The notes: generated by a model from the letters alone, not told the origin. 64,000 nt of DNA from Kitasatospora sp. SolWspMP-SS2h (GCF_003259315.1 NZ_QLLT01000027.1:1-64000); one strand, 5' to 3'. Numbered from the stretch's first letter, positions 50,196 to 59,785 are shown. Numbers and translations are program-made.

Positions 50196-51517
50196 CGGGC
50201 GTCGACCTCGGTCTTCTCGGCGGGGGCGGTCGCGGGGGCGGCCGGGGCGGTGCGCACCAGGCTGGCTCCGACGGCGGTGAAGTCGTAGGCGGACTCGGCG
50301 TGTTCGGCCTGGTCGATGCCGGAGACCTCGACCTCCTCAGCGACCCGGAAGCCGATGGTCTTCTGGATCAGCATGCCCAGCAGCCAGGAGAGCACGAACG
50401 AGTAGACCAGGACGGCGACCACGCCGAGCACCTGCTTGCCGAGCTGGCCCAGGCCGCCGCCGTAGAACAGGCCGGAGGCGGTCTGGCCGACGTGGCCGGT
50501 GGCGAAGAAGCCGATCAGCAGCGAGCCGATGATGCCGCCGACCAGGTGGACGCCGACCACGTCGAGCGAGTCGTCGAAGCCGAACCTGTACTTCAGGCTG
50601 ATCGCCGCGGCGCACAGCACGCCGGCGATCAGGCCGATCGCGATCGCGCCGAGCGGGGAGACCGAGCCGCAGGCCGGGGTGATGGCGACCAGGCCGGCCA
50701 CCGCGCCGGAGGCGGCGCCGAGGGTGGTGAACGCGCCGTGCTTGACCTTCTCGTAGGCCAGCCAGCCGAGGATGGCGGCGGCGGTGGCGACCTGGGTGTT
50801 GACGAAGGCCATGCCCGCCACGCCGTTGGCGGCCAGCGCGGAGCCGGCGTTGAAGCCGAACCAGCCGAACCACAGCAGGCCGGAGCCGAGCATCACCAGC
50901 GGCAGGTTGTGCGGGCGCATCGGGTCCTTCTTGAAGCCGATCCGCTTGCCCAGCACCAGGGCCAGGGCCAGGCCGGCCGCACCGGCGTTGATGTGCACCG
51001 CGGTGCCGCCGGCGAAGTCGATCACGCCGTTGCGGTCGCCGAGCCAGCCGCCGTTGCCGCCGTCGAAGAAGAACACCCAGTGCGCGACCGGGAAGTACAC
51101 CACGGTCACCCAGAGCGCCACGAACAGGCTCCAGGCGGTGAACTTGGCCCGGTCCGCGATCGCGCCGCTGATCAGGGCCGGGGTGATGATCGCGAACATC
51201 AGCTGGAAGGCCGCGAACCCGGTCACCGGGATCGTCCCGGTCAGGGCGTTCAGGTCGATGCCGCGCATCCCCAGGAAGTCGAGGTTGCCGATCAGACCGG
51301 CCCCGGCGTCCGGCGCGAAGGCCAGCGAGTAGCCGTACAGGACCCAGAGCACCGAGACGATGGCCAGTGAGATGAAGCTCATCACCAGCATGTTGAGGGT
51401 GCTCTTGACCCTGACCATGCCTCCGTAGAAGAAGGCCAGGCCCGGGGTCATCAACATGACCAGGGCCGCACAGATGAACACAAAGGCGGTATCGCCCGCG
51501 CTGAAGCCGTCCGGCAT
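50192..51517 (-). CDS. amtB: Ammonium transporter AmtB
   Basis: 441-residue integral membrane ammonium channel with about 11 hydrophobic segments. Conserved sequences: LVMLMTPGLAFFYGGMVR near the N-terminus, AHWVFFFDGGNGGWL, VIDFAGGTAVHINAGAAGLA, VGVHLVGGIIGSLLIGFFAT with the twin-His site. C-terminal cytoplasmic tail GFRVAEEVEVSGIDQAEHAE binds GlnK in relatives. GGAGGAG precedes ATG 51517. First gene of the operon; two GlnR-type boxes lie upstream (51637-51683). Confidence 0.97.
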   Translation of the reverse strand: MPDGFSAGDTAFVFICAALVMLMTPGLAFFYGGMVRVKSTLNMLVMSFISLAIVSVLWVLYGYSLAFAPDAGAGLIGNLDFLGMRGIDLNALTGTIPVTGFAAFQLMFAIITPALISGAIADRAKFTAWSLFVALWVTVVYFPVAHWVFFFDGGNGGWLGDRNGVIDFAGGTAVHINAGAAGLALALVLGKRIGFKKDPMRPHNLPLVMLGSGLLWFGWFGFNAGSALAANGVAGMAFVNTQVATAAAILGWLAYEKVKHGAFTTLGAASGAVAGLVAITPACGSVSPLGAIAIGLIAGVLCAAAISLKYRFGFDDSLDVVGVHLVGGIIGSLLIGFFATGHVGQTASGLFYGGGLGQLGKQVLGVVAVLVYSFVLSWLLGMLIQKTIGFRVAEEVEVSGIDQAEHAESAYDFTAVGASLVRTAPAAPATAPAEKTEVDAR

Positions 51518-51636
51518 CGGCGTCTCCTCCGAATGAGAGCCGCACCACGACCGGGATTACCTGTCCCGTGCCCATCCCGGCGTGTCGGCGATGAGAGGAG
51601 AGTGCCGAAGGCGGGTTTCGGCCGATGCGGCTCGGT

Positions 51637-51683
51637 GTTTCGCCGCAGTGACGCGGTTGACGCGCCCGTTACGGGAAGGTGAA
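51637..51683 (-). promoter_or_regulatory. Predicted GlnR operator (two boxes) of amtB-glnK-glnD
   Basis: On the minus strand there are two half-operators of the GlnR consensus gTnAc-n6-GaAAc. TTCAC-CTTCCC-GTAAC lies at 51668-51683 and GTCAC-TGCGGC-GAAAC at 51637-51652. Their spacing is about three helical turns. GlnR is known to activate this operon in Streptomyces under nitrogen limitation; here the binding is predicted only. The 51518-51778 interval holds no gene. Confidence 0.75.
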
Positions 51684-51727
51684 CCACGGCAGGTGACGCG
51701 TACTGGACAGCGCGTGCTATACGCCGA

Positions 51728-51756
51728 CGGCCGTCCGGACGGGGGGCGGACGGCCG
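51728..51756 (-). terminator. nsdA terminator hairpin
   Basis: CGGCCGTCCG (51728-51737) pairs with CGGACGGCCG (51747-51756) over a 9-nt loop, 22 bases past the nsdA stop and just ahead of the amtB control region. Confidence 0.65.
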
Positions 51757-51778
51757 CGGGCGGCGGGGGCGGAGCGGA

Positions 51779-53236
51779 TCAGACCACCGCGACGAACTCC
51801 GGGATGTCGTGCACCACCCGCTCGGCCAGCCGGTCCACCCCCGGGGCGCCGCGGAAGTCCCGGCTGGCCGCCTCGGAGGTCTTGCGGACCCGGGTGTTCA
51901 GCCGCTCGGAGCGCACCTTCTTGGCGATGTCGACCGCCTCCTCGCAGTACTTCGCGGCCTCCTCCGGCTCGTTCTGCAGCAGCCGCACCGAGGCCATCCC
52001 GACCAGGTTGAACGCGTAGGTGCGGACGTGGTCGCCGTCCTCCCGGAACCGGTCGACCGCCTCGGTGATCAGCGGCTCGGCGGCCTTGGCCATCGCCGGC
52101 CCGTGGTCCGAGGTGTACGCCAGGTCCCGGTAGGAGTGGCCGTTCTCCGCGCACAGCTCGGCGTACGAGAAGAACCTGAGCCAGCTCGGCGCCGCCTCGT
52201 TGGTCTCCCGGATGTCGCTGAAGGTGTCCTCCGACAGCCGCACCGCCCGGGCGCACCGGTTGACCTCGCCGATGGTGGAGTACGCCCGCGCCTCCATCGC
52301 GTACAGCAGCGACTGCTGGCGGGCGGTGGCGGTGTCCCGGCTGCCGTACTGGGCGAGGTGGATCAGCTCCAGCGCGTCCTCGCCGCGGTTCAGGTGGATC
52401 ATCTGCCGGCTCATGTCGGTCAGCACGTGCGCCCCGAACGGGCGGTCCCCGGCCTCCTTGGCCGCGTGCAGCGCCAGCACGTAGTACTTCTGCGCGCTCG
52501 GGTGCATGCCCACGTCGTACGACATGAAGCCCGCCAGGTGGGCCAGCTCGGCGGTGATCCGGAACAGCCGCTTGGTGGTCGCCTCGGGGTAGGTCTCCTG
52601 CAACAGGTCGGTGACCTCGTGGAGTTGGCCGACCACCGCCTTGCGGCGCAGGCCGCCGCCGTTCTGCGCGTCCCACTTCCGGAACATCTCGGTGGTCTGC
52701 TCCAGCAGCTGCATCTCCGGCTCGGACAGCCGCCCGGAGAAGTGCTCGCCGCCGTTGGCCGCCGCCAGGATCGGGGTGGGGACGCCGTTCGGACCGGGCG
52801 TCAGCCAGCGCTGCATCGGCTCGATCAGCGCCGCACCGGCCGTCAGCGCCAGCGAGGTGCCGAGGAAGCCGCGCCGGTTGAGCATCAGGTCGCTGCGCGA
52901 GTACTCGCTGATCGCCTGCACGGTCTGCTGCGGGCTCCACGGGAGGTCCACGCCGCTGCCGACGGTGGTCACCTGGACCACCGCGCGCAGGCCGAGGTCC
53001 TCGACCGAGACCACCGAGCCGAAGCGCTCCGAGAACAGCTCGGACATGATCTTCGGGATCGGCTCCCGCGGCTGCTCCCCGTCCAGCCACCGGCGCACCC
53101 GCGAGGTGTCGGTGGAGACGTGGTGGGCGCCGATCTGCCGCGCCCTGCGGTTCACTTGACGCGCCAGCTCGCCCTTCGACCAGCCGCTGCGCGCGAACCA
53201 GGAGCCCAGCTTCTCGTTCGGCTGCTTCTCACCCAT
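51779..53236 (-). CDS. nsdA: NsdA-type regulator of sporulation and antibiotic production
   Basis: 485 residues, located next to amtB exactly as nsdA in S. coelicolor. An N-terminal 60-residue DNA-binding-like region (GWSKGELARQVNRRARQIGA, then DTSRVRRWLDGEQPREPIPK) is followed by a long TPR-like helical body (LLEQTTEMFRKWDAQNGG, ALHAAKEAGDRPFGAHVLTD, AYSTIGEVNRCARAVRLSED). NsdA negatively affects sporulation and antibiotic output in S. coelicolor; that role is transferred by homology and position. ATG 53236 has GGGGA upstream. The region around 110-120 contains a hydrophobic stretch (GTSLALTAGAALIEP), which does not look like a true membrane segment. Confidence 0.88.
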   Translation of the reverse strand: MGEKQPNEKLGSWFARSGWSKGELARQVNRRARQIGAHHVSTDTSRVRRWLDGEQPREPIPKIMSELFSERFGSVVSVEDLGLRAVVQVTTVGSGVDLPWSPQQTVQAISEYSRSDLMLNRRGFLGTSLALTAGAALIEPMQRWLTPGPNGVPTPILAAANGGEHFSGRLSEPEMQLLEQTTEMFRKWDAQNGGGLRRKAVVGQLHEVTDLLQETYPEATTKRLFRITAELAHLAGFMSYDVGMHPSAQKYYVLALHAAKEAGDRPFGAHVLTDMSRQMIHLNRGEDALELIHLAQYGSRDTATARQQSLLYAMEARAYSTIGEVNRCARAVRLSEDTFSDIRETNEAAPSWLRFFSYAELCAENGHSYRDLAYTSDHGPAMAKAAEPLITEAVDRFREDGDHVRTYAFNLVGMASVRLLQNEPEEAAKYCEEAVDIAKKVRSERLNTRVRKTSEAASRDFRGAPGVDRLAERVVHDIPEFVAVV

Positions 53237-53676
53237 GGGAACGTCCCCATCCCGCCCCGAACCCGGGGCCCCGCTTCGCCCTGACTCGTGTCCATCGCCT
53301 GCACCGCCGTCCGCGTGACCGGTCGGCTGCGTTCCGTATCCCGAACGTAGCGCCCCTGCGCCATCCGGGGGAGCAACGCCGGAAAAACGCCACCTTTCGC
53401 CACCCCCACGAGTGAACTACCGGGCCGGGTACCGCGCTTCACTGGGAATCAGCTCGGCATGACCCCGGCACATGCCCGGACCTGACGGAGGCACGCGTGC
53501 GGCAACGACGATCCGGCATCCGCGGGGCTGGTGCAAGGCGCCTGCTCGCCCGTGCCACCCGAATCGGGGTGCGCCGGTCCGCGCACGCCTCCGGCGCGCC
53601 GCGCACCACGCGCCCGTCGGACGACGCGCCGTCACCGTCCCGTAACCAGCGGCGACCGGAACCGGTTGGGGGTGGC
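53237..53676. promoter_or_regulatory. Divergent region between nsdA and Prim-Pol-like gene
   Basis: 440 bp with no certain gene. A GGAGG followed 5 bases later by GTG (53497) on the plus strand opens the same frame as the downstream gene and could be an alternative start giving a 284-residue protein. The added residues are Arg/Ala/Pro-rich and not conserved, so I prefer the internal ATG 53677. The nsdA promoter should be near 53290-53420. Confidence 0.4.
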
Positions 53677-54351
53677 ATGGACAAGCTCTTCGGCAGCCTG
53701 CGGCTCACCCCCCTCGGCGCCCGCCGCCGCACCCGGCCCGCCGCGCTGCAGGCCGCCGCCGAGTACTCCGGGCGCTGGGGCTGGACGCTGGCGGCCGGCA
53801 GCCCGGCCCCGCACCCCGCGACCGCCCCGACGGCCTGCGGCTGCGGCGTCCCGCGCTGCGCCGCGCCCCACCTGCACCACCTGGTCGGGCCCGCGATCGC
53901 CCCCGGCGCGACCGCCGCCGAGCTGGTCGCCCGATGTCCGGCCGACGCCCCGCTGCTGCTCCCGACCGGCCACCAGTTCGACGTGCTGGACGTCCCGGCC
54001 CAGCCCGGTCTCCAGGCCCTGGTCCGGCTCGAACGGATGGGCACCCAGGTCGGCCCGGTGCTGGCCTCCCCGGCCGGCCGGCTGCTGTTCTTCGTCGCCC
54101 CCGGCACCGCCGAGCGCCTGCCCGAGCTGCTCTACCGGATGGGCTGGGACGACGCCTCGCTCGACCTCGCCTGCCACGGCCTCGGCTCCTACCTGGCCGC
54201 CCCGCCCACCCCGCTCGGCCCGCTCGGCCCGATGCGCTGGCTGCGCCGCCCCGCCGCCGACAGCGCCCCGCCCGAGGCCCGCCTGCTGCTCGGCACCCTG
54301 GCCTACGCCTGCCACCGCACCCGCGTCCGCACGGCGGAGTTCGCGGGCTGA
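53677..54351 (+). CDS. Prim-Pol-like (bifunctional DNA primase/polymerase N-terminal-type) protein
   Basis: 224 residues. Blocks: EYSGRWGWTLAAG near the N-terminus, a Cys/His cluster ACGCGVPRCAAPHLHHL that may bind zinc, LLPTGHQFDVLDVPA, GPVLASPAGRLLFFVAPGT, and GSYLAAPPTPLGPLGPMRWL. Small standalone proteins of this kind in streptomycetes carry the Prim-Pol N-terminal label, but the acidic catalytic residues of real primases are not clear. Conserved between nsdA and ftsY. A paralogue lies at 2831-3361. GGGGGTGG precedes the ATG. Function unknown. Confidence 0.75.
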   Translation: MDKLFGSLRLTPLGARRRTRPAALQAAAEYSGRWGWTLAAGSPAPHPATAPTACGCGVPRCAAPHLHHLVGPAIAPGATAAELVARCPADAPLLLPTGHQFDVLDVPAQPGLQALVRLERMGTQVGPVLASPAGRLLFFVAPGTAERLPELLYRMGWDDASLDLACHGLGSYLAAPPTPLGPLGPMRWLRRPAADSAPPEARLLLGTLAYACHRTRVRTAEFAG

Positions 54352-54376
54352 CGGCCGCGGGGCCAGGGGGCGGACA

Positions 54377-54429
54377 GGCGAAGGGGCGGTGCCGGGAAGG
54401 GAGTCCCTTCCCGGCACCGCCCCTTCGCC
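54377..54429. terminator. 25-bp perfect bidirectional terminator
   Basis: A perfect 25-bp inverted repeat (54377-54401 with 54405-54429, 3-nt loop) separates the convergent Prim-Pol-like and ftsY genes. The longest perfect stem seen in the window. Confidence 0.92.
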
Positions 54430-54456
54430 CGCCGTCCGGACGCGGCGCCGGCGGCA

Positions 54457-55743
54457 CTAACCGAGCAGCGCGTCCACGAACGCCCCCGGCTCGAACGGCG
54501 CGAGGTCGTCCGCGCCCTCGCCGAGGCCGATGAGCTTGACCGGCACGCCCAGCTCGCGCTGGACCGAGATGACGATGCCGCCCTTCGCGGTGCCGTCCAG
54601 CTTGGTGAGCACGATGCCGGTGATGTCGACCACCTCCGCGAACACCCGGGCCTGGACCAGGCCGTTCTGCCCGGTGGTGGCGTCCAGCACCAGCAGCACC
54701 TCGTCCACCGGGCCGTGCTTCTCGACGACCCGCTTGACCTTGCCGAGCTCGTCCATCAGGCCGGTCTTGGTGTGCAGCCGGCCCGCGGTGTCGATCAGGA
54801 CGGTGTCGACGCCGTCGGCGATGCCCTGCTTGACCGCGTCGAAGGCGACCGACGCCGGGTCGCCGCCCTCGGGGCCGCGCACGGTGTGCGCGCCGACCCG
54901 CTCGCCCCAGGTCTGGAGCTGGTCGGCGGCGGCGGCGCGGAAGGTGTCGGCGGCGCCGAGCACGACCTTGCGGCCGTCGGCGACCAGGACCCGGGCGAGC
55001 TTGCCGGTGGTGGTGGTCTTGCCGACGCCGTTGACGCCGACCACCAGGACGACGGCCGGGCCCTCCTCGTGCTTGACCGAGCGGACGGTGCGGTCGGCGT
55101 CGGTGCCGATCAGCTTGACGAGCTCCTCGCGGAGCAGGGTGCGCAGTTCGTCGGGGGTGCGGGTGCCGAGCACCTTGACCCGGGTCCGCAGGTTGTCGAC
55201 CAGTTCCTGGGTGGCGGCGACGCCGACGTCGGCGGTGAGGAGGGTGTCCTCGATCTCCTCCCAGGTGTCCTCGTCCAGGCGGTCCCGGGAGAGCAGGGTG
55301 AGCAGGCCCTTGCCGAGGGTGGACTGCGAGCGGGAGAGCCGGGAGCGCAGCCGGACCAGGCGTCCGGCGGTGGGCTCGGGCACCTCGATCGCGGGCGCGG
55401 CCTCGGCCTCCTCGGCGGTCGGCTCCCCGGTGGTCGGCGCCCCGGTGGTCGGCTCCCCGACGGCGGGCTCTCCCGTGGCCGGTTCCCCGGCCGGGGCTCC
55501 CGGGGCCTCCGGGGCCCGGGTGGCGCCGGAGGCGGTGGGCGGCGCGGTGGGCTCGGCGGCCCCTTCCGCGGGCTTGGCCGGAGCGGTCGCGGTCGTCGCC
55601 GGGTCCGTCTTCGCGGGCGCGGTGATGGTCGGCGGCTGGCTCGGCCGGTCCAGTTCTCTGCGTCGTTTGCCGGAGACGACGAGTCCGGTGATCGCGCCGA
55701 TGGCGACCACCGCAATGACAACGGCAAGGATCACGTATTCCAT
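54457..55743 (-). CDS. ftsY: Signal recognition particle receptor FtsY
   Basis: 428 residues. N-terminal membrane helix (about 3-23, VILAVVIAVVAIGAITGLVV), unusual among FtsY proteins in general but common in actinobacteria. A low-complexity Thr/Pro/Ala/Glu linker with a repeat of GEPTTG (25-125). NG domain with Walker A GVNGVGKTTTTGK, DTFRAAAADQLQTWGER, VLIDTAGRLHTKTGLM and LTKLDGTAKGG. Docks SRP-ribosome complexes with Ffh. Separated from the smc stop by 13 bases, so co-transcribed with smc. Confidence 0.96.
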   Translation of the reverse strand: MEYVILAVVIAVVAIGAITGLVVSGKRRRELDRPSQPPTITAPAKTDPATTATAPAKPAEGAAEPTAPPTASGATRAPEAPGAPAGEPATGEPAVGEPTTGAPTTGEPTAEEAEAAPAIEVPEPTAGRLVRLRSRLSRSQSTLGKGLLTLLSRDRLDEDTWEEIEDTLLTADVGVAATQELVDNLRTRVKVLGTRTPDELRTLLREELVKLIGTDADRTVRSVKHEEGPAVVLVVGVNGVGKTTTTGKLARVLVADGRKVVLGAADTFRAAAADQLQTWGERVGAHTVRGPEGGDPASVAFDAVKQGIADGVDTVLIDTAGRLHTKTGLMDELGKVKRVVEKHGPVDEVLLVLDATTGQNGLVQARVFAEVVDITGIVLTKLDGTAKGGIVISVQRELGVPVKLIGLGEGADDLAPFEPGAFVDALLG

Positions 55744-55756
55744 AACCCGTCCAGTA

Positions 55757-58700
55757 TCACGTAGCGCCTGTGCCGGGCCCGGTTCCGCGGGTTCCAGCGC
55801 TGTCCTGTACCTCTGCTCGGCCTGCTGCGGCCGCCGCCGCCCGCTGCGTCGGCTCCGCCTGCCGGGGCGGCCGGGCCGGCCTCCCCGGTCCGGGTACCCG
55901 CAGCCGCTGGCTGATCACCTGGGAGATGCCGTCGCCCTTCATGGTGACGCCGTACAGGGCGTCGGCGGACTCCATGGTGAGCTTCTGGTGGGTGATGACG
56001 ATCAGCTGGGAGCTCTCCCGCAGCTCCTCCATGATCCCGACCAGCCGCCGCAGGTTGGTCTCGTCGAGCGCGGCCTCGACCTCGTCCATGACGTAGAACG
56101 GGCTGGGCCGGGCCTTGAAGATCGACACCAGCAGGGCGACGGCGGTGAGCGAGCGCTCGCCGCCGGAGAGCAGCGAGAGCCGCCTGACCTTCTTGCCGGG
56201 CGGGCGGGCCTCGACCTCGACGCCGGTGGTGAGCATGTTCTCCGGGTTGGTGAGCAGCAGCCGGCCCTCGCCGCCGGGGAACAGTCGGGCGAAGACGCCC
56301 TCGAACTGGGCGGCGGTGTCGCGGTACGCGGCGGTGAACAGCTGCTCGACCCGGGCGTCGACGTCGCGGACGATGTCCATCAGGTCGCGGCGGCTCTTGC
56401 GCAGGTCGTCGAGCTGTTCGCCGAGGAAGCGGTGCCTGGCCTCCAGGGCGGCGAACTCCTCCAGCGCGAGCGGGTTGACCTTGCCGAGCTGCTGGTGGGC
56501 GCGTTCGGCGGCCCTGAGCCGCCGCTCGACCTCGGCGCGGACGTAGCGGACCGGTGCGGCGGGCTCGGCCGGCTCACCGGACGCGCCGGGTCCGCCGGAT
56601 TCGCCGGGTCCGGCGGGTTCGCGGCCGTCCTCGGGCGGCGGGGCGGGGACGGGCTGGTCGGGGCCGTAGCCGGCCAGCAGGTCGTCGGCCTCGATGCCGA
56701 ACTCCTCCAGCGCCCGGGCCTCCAGCTGTTCGATCCGCAGCCGCTTCTCGGCGCGCAGCACCTCGTCGCGGTGGCCGGCGTCGACCAGCCGGTCGCGTTC
56801 GGCCTTGAGCGCGCGGCCGTGCTCGCGGAACTGCCGCAGTTCGGCCTCGCGGGCGGTGCGGTCGGCCTCGACGGCGGCGCGTTCGGCCTCGGCGGCGGCG
56901 AGCGTCCCCTCGATCCGGCCGAGCAGTCGGCGGGCGCCGGTGGCGACGGCGGTGGCGGTGCCGGCTTCCCGGCGGGCGCGTTCGCGGCGTTCGGCGGCGC
57001 AGGCGCGGGCCTCGCGTTCGGCGCGGGCGGCCCGGTCGATCTGGTCGGCGCGTCCGGCGAGGGCGCGGACGCGCTCCTCGTGGGTGCGGACGGCGAGCCG
57101 GGACTCCGTCTCGGTCTGCCGGGCGGCGGAGGCGGCGGCGGCGAGCCGGTCGCGTTCGGCGGGGTCGGGTTCGTCCTCGCCGCTGTCGGCGGTCTCCTCG
57201 GCGGCGGCGAGGCGTTCGGCGAGTTCCTCGGCGGCGGCGCGGGCCTCGGCGAGGCCGCTGTCGGCCTTGGCGGCGGCGGTGGCGGCGCGGTCGGCCTCGT
57301 CCGCGGCGGCCCGGGCGGCGCCGCCGGAGCGGCCGAGGGCGCCGGCGCGGTCGGCCCGGCGCCGCTCGTCCTGGCGGCGCAGCGCGGTCGTCCGTTCGAC
57401 CTCGGCGGCGAGTTCGGCGCGCCGTTCGCGGGCGGCGGCGAGCTCTTCGGCCGCTCCGGCGCAGCGGGTGTCGAGCTCGGCGATGCCGCGGGCGGCCTCG
57501 GCGACGGCGGCCCGGGTCTCCAGCGGGCTGGGCGCGCCGGGCGAGCCGCCGTGGGCGAGGGCGGCGGAGAGCAGGTCGCCGTCCCGGGTGACGGCGCTCC
57601 AGCCGGGGTGGCGGTCGGTCAGCCGCCGGGCGGTGGCGAGGTCCGCGACCACGGCGGTGCGGGCCAGTACCCGCCGGGCGGCGGCGGCCACCGCGTCCGG
57701 TCCGCCGATCAGTTCCCCGGCCCGGCGGGCGCCCTCGGGCAGGCGTTCGGTGCCGGCCCCGGCCGCCCCGGCCGCCCTGGCGGCTGCGTCGGCTGCGTCG
57801 GCTCCGGCGGCTCCGCCGGCCGCGGCGTCCGCGTCGGCGATCAGCAGCGCGGCCCGGCCGCCGTCCTCGGCGCGCAGCCAGGCCAGCGCCTCGGTGGCGG
57901 TCCCGGCGTCGGGGACGGCGACGGCCTCGGCGGCGGGGCCGAGCGCGGCTGCCACCGCGAGTTCGAACCCGGGGGCGACGGTGAGGAGTTCGGCGGCGGG
58001 GCCGAGTACGCCGGGGCGGCCGAGCAGGGCGGCGCTGCCGTCCTTGCGGCGCAGGCCGAGGGTGAGCGCGTCGTGCCGGGCGGTGAGCGCGGCGCGTTCC
58101 CGCTCGGCGGCGGTGAGCGCTTCGCGGGCGGCCGAGACCGCGTGCTCGGCGTCCCGGAGGGACTCCCGGGCCAGCTGGTGGAGTTCCTCGCCGCGTTCCT
58201 CCCCCGCGGTGCTCTCCTCGTCCTGCGCGCGGAGCCGCCGGTGCTCCTCCCGGGCGGCGGCGGCGCGCAGCAGCGCCTCGTCGCGGGCGGTGGCGAGCCG
58301 TTCGGCCTCGGCCCCGGCGGCGGTGGCGCGGGAGCGGGCGGCGGCGGCCCGGCCCTGGAGCCGGGCGAGTCCTTCGCGCCGGTCGGCGATCGTCCGGGCG
58401 GCCTCCTTGAGCCGCAACTCCTCGTCGGCGAGGGCGCGTTCGAGTCCGGTGCGGTCCTCGACGGCCTCGGCCAGCGCGTCCTGGGCCTGTTCCAGGGCGG
58501 CTTCCAGGGCGGCCTCCTCCGCGCGGACCCGGGCGGCCTCGCGCTCCAGGTCCTCCGGGTCGCGGCCGCGGCGCTCCTCCAGCTGTCCGGCGGTGGCGGC
58601 GGCGCGGACCCGGGCCTCGGCGAGTCCGACGGTGCCGCGGGTGCGCTCGGCGAGCGAGGAGAGCCGGTACCAGGTCTGCCGGGCGGCCTCCAGCGCGGGC

Positions 58701-59539
58701 CCGAGCTGTTCGACCTGGGCCTCCAGGACGGCTTCGCGCTGGAGGGCGGCGGCGAGCTGCTGCTCGACGGTGGTGCGGCGCAGGCCCAGCGCGAGTTCGT
58801 CGGCGACCTCGGCCTCGACGGCGCGGCGCAGGGTGAGCAGGTCGTCGGCGAGCAGCCGCAGCCGGGCGTCGCGCAGTTCGGCCTGGATGCCGGCGGCGCG
58901 CCGGGCGACCTTCGCCTGGCGGCCCAGCGGGCCGAGCCGGCGGCGCAGTTCGGCGACCAGGTCCTGGACCCGGCTGAGGTTGGCCTGCATCGCGTCGAGC
59001 TTCCGCAGCGCCTTCTCCTTGCGCTTGCGGTGCTTGAGGACGCCGGCCGCCTCCTCGATGAAGGCGCGCCGCCCCATCGGGTCGGCGTGCAGCACGGAGT
59101 CGAGCTGCCCCTGGCCGACGATGACGTGCATCTCGCGGCCGATGCCGGAGTCGGAGAGCAGTTCCTGGATGTCGAGCAGCCGGCAGACGGTGCCGTTGAG
59201 CGCGTACTCGCTGCCGCCGTTGCGGAACATCGTCCGGGTGATGGTGACTTCGGTGTAGTCGATCGGCAGGGCGCCGTCGGTGTTGTCGATGGTGAGGCTG
59301 ACCTCGGCGCGGCCGAGCGGGGGGCGCCCGCTGGTGCCGGCGAAGATGACGTCCTCCATCTTGCCGCCGCGCAGCGACTTGGCGCCCTGTTCGCCCATCA
59401 CCCAGGAGAGCGCGTCGACGACGTTGGACTTGCCGGAGCCGTTGGGGCCGACCACGCAGGTGATGCCGGGCTCGAAGCGCAGGGTGGTCGCCGAGGCGAA
59501 GGACTTGAACCCGCGCAGGGTCAGGCTCTTGAGGTGCAC
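55757..59539 (-). CDS. smc: Chromosome segregation protein SMC
   Basis: 1260 residues from GTG 59539 (GGAGG 8 bases upstream). N-terminal ATPase half with Walker A GPNGSGKSN (31-39) after FKSFASATTLRFEPGITCVV. Long Ala/Glu/Arg-rich coiled coil, hinge around 490-640 (LLGRPGVLGPAAELLTVAPG, ALLIADADAAAGGAAGADAA), second coiled coil. The C-terminal half has the ABC signature LSGGERSLTAVALL, Walker B FYVMDEVEAALDE and the D-loop. The protein compacts and aligns chromosomes. A disordered C-terminal tail follows the ATPase. Same operon as ftsY. Confidence 0.96.
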   Translation of the reverse strand: MHLKSLTLRGFKSFASATTLRFEPGITCVVGPNGSGKSNVVDALSWVMGEQGAKSLRGGKMEDVIFAGTSGRPPLGRAEVSLTIDNTDGALPIDYTEVTITRTMFRNGGSEYALNGTVCRLLDIQELLSDSGIGREMHVIVGQGQLDSVLHADPMGRRAFIEEAAGVLKHRKRKEKALRKLDAMQANLSRVQDLVAELRRRLGPLGRQAKVARRAAGIQAELRDARLRLLADDLLTLRRAVEAEVADELALGLRRTTVEQQLAAALQREAVLEAQVEQLGPALEAARQTWYRLSSLAERTRGTVGLAEARVRAAATAGQLEERRGRDPEDLEREAARVRAEEAALEAALEQAQDALAEAVEDRTGLERALADEELRLKEAARTIADRREGLARLQGRAAAARSRATAAGAEAERLATARDEALLRAAAAREEHRRLRAQDEESTAGEERGEELHQLARESLRDAEHAVSAAREALTAAERERAALTARHDALTLGLRRKDGSAALLGRPGVLGPAAELLTVAPGFELAVAAALGPAAEAVAVPDAGTATEALAWLRAEDGGRAALLIADADAAAGGAAGADAADAAARAAGAAGAGTERLPEGARRAGELIGGPDAVAAAARRVLARTAVVADLATARRLTDRHPGWSAVTRDGDLLSAALAHGGSPGAPSPLETRAAVAEAARGIAELDTRCAGAAEELAAARERRAELAAEVERTTALRRQDERRRADRAGALGRSGGAARAAADEADRAATAAAKADSGLAEARAAAEELAERLAAAEETADSGEDEPDPAERDRLAAAASAARQTETESRLAVRTHEERVRALAGRADQIDRAARAEREARACAAERRERARREAGTATAVATGARRLLGRIEGTLAAAEAERAAVEADRTAREAELRQFREHGRALKAERDRLVDAGHRDEVLRAEKRLRIEQLEARALEEFGIEADDLLAGYGPDQPVPAPPPEDGREPAGPGESGGPGASGEPAEPAAPVRYVRAEVERRLRAAERAHQQLGKVNPLALEEFAALEARHRFLGEQLDDLRKSRRDLMDIVRDVDARVEQLFTAAYRDTAAQFEGVFARLFPGGEGRLLLTNPENMLTTGVEVEARPPGKKVRRLSLLSGGERSLTAVALLVSIFKARPSPFYVMDEVEAALDETNLRRLVGIMEELRESSQLIVITHQKLTMESADALYGVTMKGDGISQVISQRLRVPGPGRPARPPRQAEPTQRAAAAAAGRAEVQDSAGTRGTGPGTGAT

Positions 59540-59691
59540 CCGACCGTCCTCCTCGCCGTGCCGCCGGCCGCGGCCGCGGCCCACCGCTGGCGACTGTATC
59601 CGGCCGGGGTGCCGCCGGGCCCTCAGGCGGTGGTTTGGGCACGTCGCGGGTCGGGCACTCTCCCAGCGGGAGAGCCGCCGTGAGCACGACG

Positions 59692-59717
59692 AAGGGACGT
59701 CCGCTCGGACGTCCCTT
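59692..59717 (-). terminator. Hairpin between smc and the small coiled-coil gene
   Basis: AAGGGACGTCCG (59692-59703) pairs perfectly with 59706-59717 with a 2-nt loop (a 4-nt loop if the terminal pair opens). It terminates the small upstream gene (stop at 59786) ahead of smc. Confidence 0.75.
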
Positions 59718-59785
59718 GTAGGCTGCCGCCCCCTCGCGGGGGAAGCTCAGTGCACGACTGCGTCGATCGCGAGGACCACGAACGA

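Noticed and set aside
53497..53676. A longer start (GTG 53497 with GGAGG) for the Prim-Pol-like gene.
   Set aside because: The extra 60 residues are Arg/Pro/Ser-rich and not conserved in type; the internal ATG has its own GGGGGTGG. Kept as an alternative only.
54530..59683. A 1700-codon open frame on the plus strand opposite ftsY and smc.
   Set aside because: It is the antisense of two certain genes; such long frames arise from extreme third-position GC bias. Its protein is repetitive Gly/Ala/Glu with no family similarity and it has no ribosome binding site.
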